Source: Croceivirga sp.
GTDB lineage: Bacteria > Bacteroidota > Bacteroidia > Flavobacteriales > Flavobacteriaceae
Length of the DNA stretch: 64,000 nucleotides
Assembly: GCA_028284935.1 (NCBI GenBank)
Contig: JANQQQ010000011.1
Span: 1 to 64,000 of the forward strand
Reading direction: 5' to 3'
Shown here: positions 54,991 through 63,336 of the stretch, piece after piece
How the letters are laid out: each line of letters begins with the position of its first letter
Position numbering within the stretch: the first letter of the stretch is position 1
The notes under the pieces: generated by a model
Told to the model about the DNA's origin: nothing
The model's database searches: none
What the model saw: the letters and a program-made list of their open reading frames with translations, nothing else
Made by a program: the position numbers and the translations under genes

Positions 54991-56946
54991 ATGGAAAAAA
55001 CCAAAAAGCTGATTTGGCACAGGGTATTGGAAGACAAAAAAGACCTTCCTGAAGGCCGAGTCAAAACGGTAACTGCGGCTCACAAGGGAATTTGTTTGAC
55101 GCATTTTGAAGGGAAATTCTCAGCCCTGGACAATCGGTGTCCCCATCAAGGTGGACCCTTGGGTGAGGGATCTATTGAAAATGGTATGCTGCGCTGTCCC
55201 TGGCATGGTTGGGACTTTCATCCCTGTACGGGGAAATCTCCTGGAGGGTATGATGATGGTATCGAAACCTACGAAATCAAGGAAGAGGGAGATTCCATTT
55301 ACGTAGGATTGGAAGAGGAACCACCACATGAAACCACCGTCTCGGATATTATGGCTGAAACTATGGTAAACTGGGGAGTTACTGAGGTTTTTGGAATGGT
55401 TGGGCATTCAAATCTTGGATTTGCTGATGCCATGAGGCGACAAGAGGAAAAAGGAAACTTGAATTTCTATGGAATACGGCATGAGGGAGCGGCTGCTTTC
55501 GCAGCATCGTCATATGGGAAACTTACGGGACAACCTGCAGCCTGTTTTTCAATTGCCGGACCTGGAGCTACCAATATGTACACCGGTATGTGGGACGCTA
55601 AGGTGGATCGGGCCCCTTTACTGGCTTTAACGGGGCAAGTGGCGACCCAAGTTGTGGGAACAGGTAACTTTCAGGAAGTGGATTTGGTACGTGGCTTTAC
55701 TACGGTTGCCGAATTCAATCAAAGGGTACAAAGTGACAGCAAGCATGCCGAACTGATGTCTTTGGCCATTAAACATGCGATTCTAAATAGGGATGTCTCC
55801 CATCTCACATTTCCAGATGAGGTTCAGGAAAGAAAAGCGAAGCCCAATGCCCGACCCCAAACTCCTGAAAAAAGGATAACCACGCTCGAAATAGCTCCAC
55901 CTAAAGAAGCCGTTTCAGATGCCGTTGCCTTGATTCAACGGTCCAAGCGTCCAGTAATTATTATGGGGCATGGTGCAAGGCAACATAAAAAAGCTATCGT
56001 TCAATTTGCAGAAAGCTTAAATGCGGCAGTGGTGACCACCTTTAAGGGAAAGGGATTGATTGCCGATCGCCATCGATTGGGAGGAGGCGTTCTTGGGAGG
56101 AGCGGGACTCCAATTGCCTCGTGGTTCATGAATGAAGCCGATTTGTTGATTGTTTTTGGCGCCTCATTTTCCAACCATACGGGAATTACCCCTAAGAAGC
56201 CCATCATCCAGGTGGATTTTGACCCCTTGGCTTTGAGCAAGTTCCATAAGGTTGAAGTGGCGGTTTGGGGTGAAATTTCAAGAACCCTTGAGATTTTTGA
56301 AAAGGAACTGAAAGGAAAGACCAATACCATTGACCAAACCGATGAGATTGCGGAACGATGGGCCATTTGGAAGGAAGAAAAAGCCGAGCGCCTAAAGGAA
56401 ACTTCGGATAGCGGGGTGAGTTCCATTGCAGTATTTGAAGCCATGAACCAATTAACCCCCGAAAACGCGGTTATGTGTGTTGATGTCGGTAACAATGCGT
56501 ATTCATTTGGACGCTACTTTGAACCAACGAACCAAGACTTTTTGATGTCCGGTTATTTGGGCTCCATTGGTTTTGCACTGCCTGCGGCCATTGGGGCATG
56601 GGCCGCAGTTGGAGACGACCGACCCGTGGTCGCCGTCGCCGGGGATGGCGGCCTGTGTCAATATTTAGCTGAGATTACCACCTTGGTTAAATATGGGATG
56701 CCCGTAAAACTCATTGTTTTGAACAATGATGAACTCGGAAAGATTTCGAAAGAACAACGTGCCGGAGAGTTTGATGTATGGAAAACCTCCTTATCCAATC
56801 CAAACTTTGCGGAATTTGCCCAATCTTGTGGGGCTTGGGGAAAAAGGGTAGAAAATCAATCGGACTTATTTGGAGCGATGAAATCGCTTTTTGAACAAAA
56901 GGGTCCCGCCCTATTGGAAGTTATTGCTGATGTGAATCTGATTTGA
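54991..56946 (+). CDS. Rieske [2Fe-2S] domain fused to pyruvate-oxidase-like TPP enzyme
   Basis: 651 aa. Residues 1-108 are a Rieske domain with C50-x-H52 and C69-x2-H72 (CPHQGGPLGEG, CPWHGWDFHPCTG). From about 115 comes a full TPP enzyme: PYR domain with IRHEGAAAFAASSYGK (activating Glu), a middle domain (HGARQHKKAIVQFAESL), and the PP domain with the TPP/Mg motif GDGGLCQYLAEI ending in NND at the expected distance. No phosphoketolase-like or C-terminal amphipathic extension is seen. Relatives decarboxylate 2-oxo acids. The fused cluster could remove electrons from the flavin/TPP intermediate, which is inference. First gene of a compact operon; TGATG overlap with the next. Confidence 0.9.
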   Translation: MEKTKKLIWHRVLEDKKDLPEGRVKTVTAAHKGICLTHFEGKFSALDNRCPHQGGPLGEGSIENGMLRCPWHGWDFHPCTGKSPGGYDDGIETYEIKEEGDSIYVGLEEEPPHETTVSDIMAETMVNWGVTEVFGMVGHSNLGFADAMRRQEEKGNLNFYGIRHEGAAAFAASSYGKLTGQPAACFSIAGPGATNMYTGMWDAKVDRAPLLALTGQVATQVVGTGNFQEVDLVRGFTTVAEFNQRVQSDSKHAELMSLAIKHAILNRDVSHLTFPDEVQERKAKPNARPQTPEKRITTLEIAPPKEAVSDAVALIQRSKRPVIIMGHGARQHKKAIVQFAESLNAAVVTTFKGKGLIADRHRLGGGVLGRSGTPIASWFMNEADLLIVFGASFSNHTGITPKKPIIQVDFDPLALSKFHKVEVAVWGEISRTLEIFEKELKGKTNTIDQTDEIAERWAIWKEEKAERLKETSDSGVSSIAVFEAMNQLTPENAVMCVDVGNNAYSFGRYFEPTNQDFLMSGYLGSIGFALPAAIGAWAAVGDDRPVVAVAGDGGLCQYLAEITTLVKYGMPVKLIVLNNDELGKISKEQRAGEFDVWKTSLSNPNFAEFAQSCGAWGKRVENQSDLFGAMKSLFEQKGPALLEVIADVNLI

Positions 56947-57158
56947 TGGAAACAGTGATTCAGGTATTTCTGGTCTTGTTAGGTAGCTATAGCACACTTG
57001 GCTTTCTATTTGCGCTTTATTTCCTTTTTGTGGGAGCTAGAAAAATAGACCCTTTAATGGGTAATACAAAAAAATCCGTGCGGTTATTGCTTTTTCCCGG
57101 AGTATTGGCGACCTGGCCTTTTTTGATACGTAAACTACTTAAATCAAAATCGGTATGA
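56946..57158 (+). CDS. Small membrane protein, unknown
   Basis: 70 aa with two hydrophobic helices (about 5-28 and 46-62) joined by a short basic loop (VGARKIDPLMGNTKKS). ATG 56946 overlaps the stop of the Rieske-TPP gene; its own stop overlaps the next ATG. Not recognised. It may be a membrane subunit for the fusion enzyme or the ferric-reductase-like protein. Confidence 0.7.
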   Translation: METVIQVFLVLLGSYSTLGFLFALYFLFVGARKIDPLMGNTKKSVRLLLFPGVLATWPFLIRKLLKSKSV

Positions 57159-57514
57159 TTGCAAGTCAGCGAAAAACGCACAAGTTCATTTGGTTGGGAA
57201 TGGCACTTGCAATTCCAGTACTGTTATTCTTTTCGGTTAGGAATTTGACCTTCACCGGTGCAATAGGAGATGCTTCCCCTTCCGAGATTTTGAATGCCCA
57301 ATGGGGTGGGGATACAATTACAATAACCTTGAACACATCCTTCAAGAATGCTTCGGCGGTTGTTTACGGACTTAACAAGGAAGGGAAACTAAGTAGACCG
57401 TTGGGACAGTTGTTGGGTACAGGCACCTATACTTTTGAAGCTTCAGATGACATCGTTGGAATTGTTGTTATAGACAAGATAAAGGAAAAAGAACTCTATA
57501 AAATTGAATTCTAA
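57155..57514 (+). CDS. Membrane-anchored small beta protein, unknown
   Basis: 119 aa. A signal anchor (about residues 11-27, LGMALAIPVLLFFSV) and a ~85-residue extracytoplasmic domain of alternating strands (DTITITLNTSFKNASAVVYG, GTYTFEASDDIVGIVVI). No Cys and no recognisable family. Overlaps the neighbours by 4 bp and 1 bp. Confidence 0.7.
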   Translation: MIASQRKTHKFIWLGMALAIPVLLFFSVRNLTFTGAIGDASPSEILNAQWGGDTITITLNTSFKNASAVVYGLNKEGKLSRPLGQLLGTGTYTFEASDDIVGIVVIDKIKEKELYKIEF

Positions 57515-58545
57515 TGGGGCTGGATTATAAATGGGTGCTTTGGAACAAGCATAAAAGGGTGTACGATAGGTTGATTGTGGGTGGCATGGTGGGTTATCTG
57601 GTGCTTTTCTTTTTGATTAGCATTTTGACCAATCCTGAAATGATTGCCGAAACGGTAATCATAAGGGCTTTTGGCACCTTGGCTATTTTAATGCTTCATA
57701 TCATTTTGGTTATTGGCCCTTTGACCCGTTTGAATAAGACATTTTTACCCTTACTCTATAATCGAAGGCATTTGGGCGTGAGCATGTTTTTTGCTGCCCT
57801 AATTCATGGGGTTTTTTCAATAATACAATTTCATGTCCTCGGAAAGGCGAACCCTATATATTGGATTTTTGCAGCGAACATGGATTATGGTTCCTTAATC
57901 AATTTTCCGTTTCAGGTATTGGGTTTTCTTGCTTTGTTGATATTTTTCGTCATGGCTTCCACCAGCCATGATTTCTTTTTGCACAACCTTTCTGCGAAAA
58001 CTTGGAAACGCCTGCACATGATGGTGTACTTGGCCTATGGCTTAGTCATTATGCATGTTTTTCTGGGGGCCTTCCAGCAGGAAACCTCAGTTTTTACCAT
58101 AGGCTTACTGGTATCCGGATGTATCACGGTGACCTCACTCCATTTAGTGGCGGCTTTTCAAGAATCCAAGATTGATACCTTCAAAGGGGGCAGCAATACC
58201 AATGGGTGGTTAAAAGTTTGCCATCCCGATGAAATAGAAGAAAGCCGGGCAAAGATTTTTACCGTGGAAGGAGAACGGGTCGCCATTTTTAAACACGAAG
58301 GTAAACTATCGGCAATCCACAACGTATGCAAGCATCAAGGAGGACCCTTGGGTGAGGGAAAAATTGTTGACGGATGTATTACTTGCCCCTGGCATGGGTA
58401 TCAATATTTACCGCATAATGGGCAATCCCCTCCTCCCTTTACCGAAAAAGTGAAGACCTACGAACTAAAAATTGAAGATGATATGGTTTATGTCAACCCA
58501 AATGCCCTTGCCGAAGGTGCTGAGGTAACCCCAATATCGTATTAA
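57514..58545 (+). CDS. Ferric-reductase-like membrane protein with C-terminal Rieske domain
   Basis: 343 aa. Six hydrophobic segments up to about residue 215 resemble the ferric reductase/MsrQ-type domain; candidate haem histidines are H62, H98, H168 and H181. After a linker comes a cytoplasmic Rieske domain with C272-x-H274 and C291-x2-H294. Its core HQGGPLGEG and CPWHGYQYLPHNGQSP is very close to the Rieske domain of the TPP fusion three genes upstream. This layout suggests electron passage between a soluble TPP enzyme and membrane haem. The start overlaps the upstream stop (TAATG). Confidence 0.87.
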   Translation: MGLDYKWVLWNKHKRVYDRLIVGGMVGYLVLFFLISILTNPEMIAETVIIRAFGTLAILMLHIILVIGPLTRLNKTFLPLLYNRRHLGVSMFFAALIHGVFSIIQFHVLGKANPIYWIFAANMDYGSLINFPFQVLGFLALLIFFVMASTSHDFFLHNLSAKTWKRLHMMVYLAYGLVIMHVFLGAFQQETSVFTIGLLVSGCITVTSLHLVAAFQESKIDTFKGGSNTNGWLKVCHPDEIEESRAKIFTVEGERVAIFKHEGKLSAIHNVCKHQGGPLGEGKIVDGCITCPWHGYQYLPHNGQSPPPFTEKVKTYELKIEDDMVYVNPNALAEGAEVTPISY

Positions 58546-58546
58546 C

Positions 58547-59332
58547 ATGAGCAAAAAAGAGGAATTTTATATTGGATATGTGGATAAGGTAGGAGGAGGG
58601 ACCAAGAAGAGCTTGAAACGTTTTGTTCTCCTTTCGATTTCACTATTGCTGTTCAGTGCTTTTTTGTTCGCTTTCTTTCAGCGACCTGCGGTAAACAGTT
58701 CTTTTGATTTTGGCAATCCGACTAAAGTCTCAGGAGTTTATCATGAATCACCTTATCCCATGCTTAGGGTACCATTGGCTGAAGATGAATTTAAGGAAAT
58801 AGTGCTTTTGGGTTTTGGGAAGTCCGGGGCAAACCGCTATCTAGACGAAATTCGCGAAAAACATGGCGATCTTTCAGGTCGTATAATGACCATAGAGGGA
58901 CAATTGATTTACTATAATGGAAAAACCCTTTTGGAGATTGACGATAGCCAGAAGATTTCGGTAACAGGAAAAAGCATAGAAGACTTTAAGGCTATAGCAT
59001 TAGGGAACAAAACCGTTCAAGGTGAGGTCATTGACCCTAAGTGTTATTTCGGGGTCATGAAGCCTGGTTATGGAAAGATTCATCGAAGTTGTGCGGCGCT
59101 TTGCATTGCCGGTGGTGTGCCTCCGGTATTGGCATCAAAGGATGAAATGGGGCATGAAACCTATTTTTTATTGGCTGATTTGAAAGGAAATCCAATACAT
59201 AAAGACATATTACCCTATATAGGCCAGCCTGCCCAAATGCAGGGGTCGATTGAGAAAGTTGGGGACTGGCAATTACTAAAAATTGATGTTGGTCAAATTA
59301 AGAAATTGGATAAAAGTTCCAGAATTTATTAG
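58547..59332 (+). CDS. Membrane-anchored protein with C-x15-C-x3-C motif, unknown
   Basis: 261 aa. N-terminal cytoplasmic tail, one helix (about 27-47) and a large extracytoplasmic part. A conserved-looking segment is GEVIDPKCYFGVMKPG followed by HRSCAALCIAGGVPPVL, with three Cys; this could bind a metal or haem. The final ~60 residues look like an OB/beta domain (IGQPAQMQGSIEKVGDWQLLKI). I recall similar CYFGVMxPG proteins only as uncharacterised. Adjacent to the Rieske membrane gene by one base. Confidence 0.75.
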   Translation: MSKKEEFYIGYVDKVGGGTKKSLKRFVLLSISLLLFSAFLFAFFQRPAVNSSFDFGNPTKVSGVYHESPYPMLRVPLAEDEFKEIVLLGFGKSGANRYLDEIREKHGDLSGRIMTIEGQLIYYNGKTLLEIDDSQKISVTGKSIEDFKAIALGNKTVQGEVIDPKCYFGVMKPGYGKIHRSCAALCIAGGVPPVLASKDEMGHETYFLLADLKGNPIHKDILPYIGQPAQMQGSIEKVGDWQLLKIDVGQIKKLDKSSRIY

Positions 59333-59333
59333 C

Positions 59334-59783
59334 ATGAAGTTACCATTAAGCATTTTTGTCGTCCTATGGATAGGGGCAATCGGTTTTGGTCAGTCAGTTG
59401 ACTACAACACAAAGAAAGGATATGTGGCCAATGGCTACGACGTTGTCAGCTATTTTGATGGCGAAGCCTTGGAGGGAAAAAAGGAATATACTGCCGAAAA
59501 TGACGGTGTGAAGTACAAGTTTGCCAATCCAACCAACCTTGAGAAATTCCAGGCGAATCCAGGCAAGTATATTCCCAAATACGGAGGATATTGTGCGTAC
59601 GCCGTGGGAGCATACGGTAAAAAGGTTTCCGTAAATCCGGAGACTTTTGAAATACGCGATGGAGAATTGTATTTGTTTTACAATTCGGGAAAGAACAATA
59701 CCTTGGAAAGTTGGCTGGCAGAATCCCCTGAAACGCTAAAGGAAAAGGCTGATAAAAATTGGGAAAAAATAGGGTCGAAGTAA
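59334..59783 (+). CDS. YHS-domain protein, exported
   Basis: 149 aa from ATG 59334 with signal peptide (about residues 1-19). The YHS-like core: GYVANGYDVVSYFDGEALEGKKEY, KYKFANPTNLEKFQANPGKYIPKYGGYCAYAVGAYGKK. YHS domains are usually metal-linked, often with copper. It follows the upstream stop by one base. An in-frame TTG at 59283 would run deep into the upstream gene. Confidence 0.88.
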   Translation: MKLPLSIFVVLWIGAIGFGQSVDYNTKKGYVANGYDVVSYFDGEALEGKKEYTAENDGVKYKFANPTNLEKFQANPGKYIPKYGGYCAYAVGAYGKKVSVNPETFEIRDGELYLFYNSGKNNTLESWLAESPETLKEKADKNWEKIGSK

Positions 59784-59798
59784 TGGTAACAACCTGAT

Positions 59799-60461
59799 AT
59801 GGAATTTCAAATGGGAAACTATCTAAAAGTGGTAATTGCTGGTATGTTGATCAGTTTTATTGGGGCCTTACCCTTGGGCTCCCTGAACATTACCGCTTTT
59901 GATATTGCAGCCAATCAGGGGATTACCAGTGCCTTGGGTTTTGCGATTGCCGCCATTGTGGTGGAATTGGTGTATGTACGTCTCACCCTATTAGGTAATA
60001 AAAGGTTGATTTTTGGGGACAAATTTGAGAGATACGCACTTCCCTTGGCGGCGGTGCTATTACTTTATTTGGGCATAGCCAGCTTTTATTCGGCAAATAG
60101 TGCTGAAGTGGCTTCCGGGCCTGTACTTTTACCAAAGATTGCCTCACCTATGCTATTGGGGTTTTTGTTAAGTGCGCTTAACCCTTTGCAGATTCCATTT
60201 TGGATGCTATGGAGTAAATATCTGTTGGACAGAAGAATTCTGCTACACAAAAAATCGTCTTATGCTGGATATATGACGGGTATTGGGATAGGTACATTTT
60301 TTGGCCTTGTCGTATTTATGCTTTTAGGTAGGTATATCGTATCCCATTATAATGAATACAACAAAGTGACCCATTTGGTTTTGGGTCTGATTTATCTTGG
60401 TTTTTCGTGTTATTTGTTGATATTGCTGTACAAAAAACACCTCAACCTAAAAACTCAATAA
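59799..60461 (+). CDS. LysE/RhtB-family exporter-like protein
   Basis: 220 aa with six hydrophobic segments. GMLISFIGALPLGSLNITAFDIAANQG resembles the LysE N-terminal signature (PGP replaced by PLG), and LGFLLSALNPLQIPFWMLW matches the second conserved helix. The family exports amino acids or other small polar solutes; the substrate is unknown. Gaps to neighbours are 15 and 6 bp. Confidence 0.8.
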   Translation: MEFQMGNYLKVVIAGMLISFIGALPLGSLNITAFDIAANQGITSALGFAIAAIVVELVYVRLTLLGNKRLIFGDKFERYALPLAAVLLLYLGIASFYSANSAEVASGPVLLPKIASPMLLGFLLSALNPLQIPFWMLWSKYLLDRRILLHKKSSYAGYMTGIGIGTFFGLVVFMLLGRYIVSHYNEYNKVTHLVLGLIYLGFSCYLLILLYKKHLNLKTQ

Positions 60462-60467
60462 ATAACT

Positions 60468-60953
60468 ATGTTCGAATCTTCCATTCAAACCATTGAACAG
60501 TTCAAGGCAGTATTAAAGGAACTTCCTGAACATTGCTACTCAAAATCATGTGAAGTGCTTTCAGGCGCTACAATAGGGCAACATTCGCGTCATGTTATTG
60601 AATTGTACACCTGTCTTATTGATGGTTATACCAATGGTAATGTTTGTTACGACAAGCGTCAACGCAATAGAAGAATTGAAGAAGAAGTAGCTTTTGCCGT
60701 TGAACAATTGGAGTACATACAGGAAAACCTTTCAAAACCCAGTAAGTCCCTTAGGGTGGCCTATGAACTTGGAGGGGAAGAGGTTGTTCTTGACTCCAAT
60801 TATAACCGTGAGGTGATGTATAATTTGGAACATGCCATTCATCATCATGCACTGATTAAAATTGGAATCAGGCATTTTACCAATTTGGAACTGCCTGAGT
60901 CGTTTGGTGTGGCGCCTTCAACGATGCAATACAGAAAAGTATGTGCACAGTAA
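60468..60953 (+). CDS. DinB-like four-helix metal-binding protein
   Basis: 161 aa, helical. The three-His metal site typical of DinB/YfiT folds is suggested by IGQHSRHVIELY and LEHAIHHHALIKIGIRH. The family includes thiol-dependent transferases; the activity here is unknown. The stop overlaps the next gene by 13 bp. Confidence 0.78.
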   Translation: MFESSIQTIEQFKAVLKELPEHCYSKSCEVLSGATIGQHSRHVIELYTCLIDGYTNGNVCYDKRQRNRRIEEEVAFAVEQLEYIQENLSKPSKSLRVAYELGGEEVVLDSNYNREVMYNLEHAIHHHALIKIGIRHFTNLELPESFGVAPSTMQYRKVCAQ

Positions 60954-61669
60954 CCTTTATTCCTTCTACAGATAAGGTGGTTATCACCTCTAATCGTGAC
61001 GAACATATTTCCCGAAAGGCTAAGCTACGTCCAATAGAGGAAACCATAAATGGAATGAAGGTGGTCTATCCAAAGGATAAAACGGCAGGGGGAACTTGGT
61101 TTGCCATCAACGAAAATGGAACGGTTACCGTACTATTAAATGGGGCCTTTAACAACCATAGACGAACTCCTCCATATCGTAGAAGTCGCGGGTTACTGGT
61201 TTTGGACATTATTTCCAGTGGAAACGCCATTAATGTAGTTCAGGATATCGACCTTGCGAATATCGAACCTTTTACCTTGGTTGTATTTGAGAAATCACGA
61301 TTATGGGAGTTTCGATGGGATGGAAGACGAAGGCATCTAAAACAATTGGATACCGCCCAAGGTTACATTTGGTCATCATGGACCCTGTATGATCAGGAAG
61401 CACAAGATTTACGAAACCAGCATTTTCAAAAATTTATCGCGGATGCTCATCACTTTGGAACGCAAAATATTCTCGACTTTCATCAGGAGAATCATGGCGA
61501 TTTGGAAAATGGATTTATCATTGACCGCCGCAATGGTCTCAAAACATTGAGTATTACCCAAGTGGTTGCTGGGAAAGACCTGTGCGAATTAAGTCATTTT
61601 GATTTGGAAACGAACAAAAGGGAAACCGTGTGGCTTCCCAAGGCCCCCTCACTAATTTCAAGGCCATGA
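60941..61669 (+). CDS. NRDE/TANGO2-family protein
   Basis: 242 aa starting MCTVTFIP, where Cys2 would be the N-terminal nucleophile of this Ntn-hydrolase-like family. The signature SNRDEH gives the name; TAGGTWFAINENG and LNGAFNNHRR follow. The eukaryotic homologue TANGO2/HRG-9 has been linked to haem movement; bacterial members are little known. Overlaps neighbours at both ends (ATGA with the ATP-grasp gene). Confidence 0.9.
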   Translation: MCTVTFIPSTDKVVITSNRDEHISRKAKLRPIEETINGMKVVYPKDKTAGGTWFAINENGTVTVLLNGAFNNHRRTPPYRRSRGLLVLDIISSGNAINVVQDIDLANIEPFTLVVFEKSRLWEFRWDGRRRHLKQLDTAQGYIWSSWTLYDQEAQDLRNQHFQKFIADAHHFGTQNILDFHQENHGDLENGFIIDRRNGLKTLSITQVVAGKDLCELSHFDLETNKRETVWLPKAPSLISRP

Positions 61670-62706
61670 ATTTTAGGTTGTTCTGGCACAGATTGACCCA
61701 TTGGGAGTATTGGCCACTTCGTGTTATTTATTATCCGTTGTTCCCGGTGTGGCTGTACTTATCCCTAAAGGCCCGTTCCTTTTTCTTTTTCAATGCCGCA
61801 AATCCTTCTATGAAAAATGGGGGTATGGCCATGGAATCAAAGATGGACATCTATAAAAGAATACCTCAACAATATATTCCCAGAACCCTTTTGATAAATA
61901 AGGGAACCGCATTGTCTATCGCTACTCAACTTCTGGAAAGAGGGGACATTAGATTCCCTTGTATCGCCAAACCTGATATTGGCATGAAAGCCTTTGCAGT
62001 GGAAAAACTCTTTTGCGAAGATGATTTACGACGCTATTTGGAAAAAACCCCTTCCGATTTTCTGATTCAAGAATTCATTCCATATGAAAAAGAGGTAGGC
62101 ATATTTTATATCCGTTATCCTGGAGAAACCAAGGGAAAAATCACGGGTATCGTTGCTAAGGATTTTTTAACGGTGACCGGAGATGGAAAGAGCTCCTTAC
62201 TTAATTTGATTAAACAGGATGCAAGAAGTCATTTGCAATTACCGTCCTTAAGGGAAGGTTTGGGTGATGCCCTTCATTCTGTCCTGGAAAATGGGGTCAA
62301 GCAAATTTTAGTACCCTATGGAAGCCATACAAGGGGAGCGAAGTTTTTGGATTGGACCCATTTGAACAATGCCAATTTGGAAAAGACCTTGGATACGATA
62401 TGTACGCAAATCGATGGATTTTATTATGGCAGGTTGGATGTTTTATATAATTCGTTTGAATCGCTTTCAATAGGTAAGGATTTTAGGGTGATTGAAGTCA
62501 ATGGAGCCGGGAGTGAAGCTACTCATATCTATGACCCCAAGCATTCCCTTTTCTTCGCATGGCGTGAGATTTCCAAGCATTGGAACCATATGTGCAACAT
62601 TAGTATCATTAATCACAAAAAAGGGCATCCCTATCTGAGTTACAAGGCAGGTAGGACCATGCTTAAGGAACATGACGACCTGGAATCACAGTTAAAATTG
62701 GTTTAG
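61666..62706 (+). CDS. ATP-grasp family ligase-like protein
   Basis: 346 aa from ATG 61666, which overlaps the NRDE stop; GTG 61630 is an alternative. After an aromatic N-terminus that may lie on the membrane (YYPLFPVWLYLSLKARSFFFF), the ATP-grasp features are FPCIAKPDIGMKAFAV, LIQEFIPYEKEVGIFYIRYP and the metal-binding DFRVIEVNGAGSEATHIYDP. Related to D-Ala-D-Ala-ligase-like enzymes. The substrate is unknown. Confidence 0.82.
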   Translation: MNFRLFWHRLTHWEYWPLRVIYYPLFPVWLYLSLKARSFFFFNAANPSMKNGGMAMESKMDIYKRIPQQYIPRTLLINKGTALSIATQLLERGDIRFPCIAKPDIGMKAFAVEKLFCEDDLRRYLEKTPSDFLIQEFIPYEKEVGIFYIRYPGETKGKITGIVAKDFLTVTGDGKSSLLNLIKQDARSHLQLPSLREGLGDALHSVLENGVKQILVPYGSHTRGAKFLDWTHLNNANLEKTLDTICTQIDGFYYGRLDVLYNSFESLSIGKDFRVIEVNGAGSEATHIYDPKHSLFFAWREISKHWNHMCNISIINHKKGHPYLSYKAGRTMLKEHDDLESQLKLV

Positions 62707-62707
62707 G

Positions 62708-63274
62708 ATGAAGTTGAGAAACCTTTTGGTGTTTATGTTCCTAGGTATGGCGCCATGGCTCTTTTCCCAAGGGGGTGACATCACAAAAAACGAATTGGGG
62801 ATTTCAGCACAATTCTATCCGGCAGGATTTATTCCTACCCTTAACTTGGAACATCACTTCAACCCAAGTTCCTCATTGCTATTCCGAGTAGGCGCCAATA
62901 TTATCGATCGACAGGATTTTAGCGATGAAAACGAGACCGAGGAAGGTAGTGGTTTTGGAGGGTCGGTAGGTTTCCGAAAAAGATATCCCTGGGGTAAGGG
63001 CGATTTTGTAGCTGGATTCAATACTGATATTTGGAGCTTGGACATTGATTGGACGGATGTTGACCAAGCCAGCGCATCTATTTTGGGAAGTACTTATATT
63101 TTAGTACTACAACCTTGGCTCGAAGCAGGTTACTTTTTACCGTTAAAGAACTTAAAATCCAAAATTGGATTGACTTTGGGATTTGGGCGTGAAATCAACA
63201 TAATTACCAGTGGGGAGGAAGTGGCCCAAGGATTTATTGGTTCCTTATCGTTACAGTATTATTTTGGTTTGTAG
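62708..63274 (+). CDS. Outer-membrane beta-barrel-like protein, unknown
   Basis: 188 aa with signal peptide (about residues 1-21, GMAPWLFSQ). The mature part is a run of beta strands with alternating residues (SLLFRVGANIIDRQDF, GGSVGFRKRYPWGKGDFVAG, LQPWLEAGYFLP) and ends in the aromatic-rich LSLQYYFGL, a good outer-membrane insertion signal. Eight strands are plausible. Last gene of the + strand run, one base after the ATP-grasp gene. Confidence 0.75.
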   Translation: MKLRNLLVFMFLGMAPWLFSQGGDITKNELGISAQFYPAGFIPTLNLEHHFNPSSSLLFRVGANIIDRQDFSDENETEEGSGFGGSVGFRKRYPWGKGDFVAGFNTDIWSLDIDWTDVDQASASILGSTYILVLQPWLEAGYFLPLKNLKSKIGLTLGFGREINIITSGEEVAQGFIGSLSLQYYFGL

Positions 63275-63336
63275 CACCTATTTTTTGCCAACCAAGGCTT
63301 TTCATCCCTATATCCCCAACCGGGTTAAAGTGGTTT

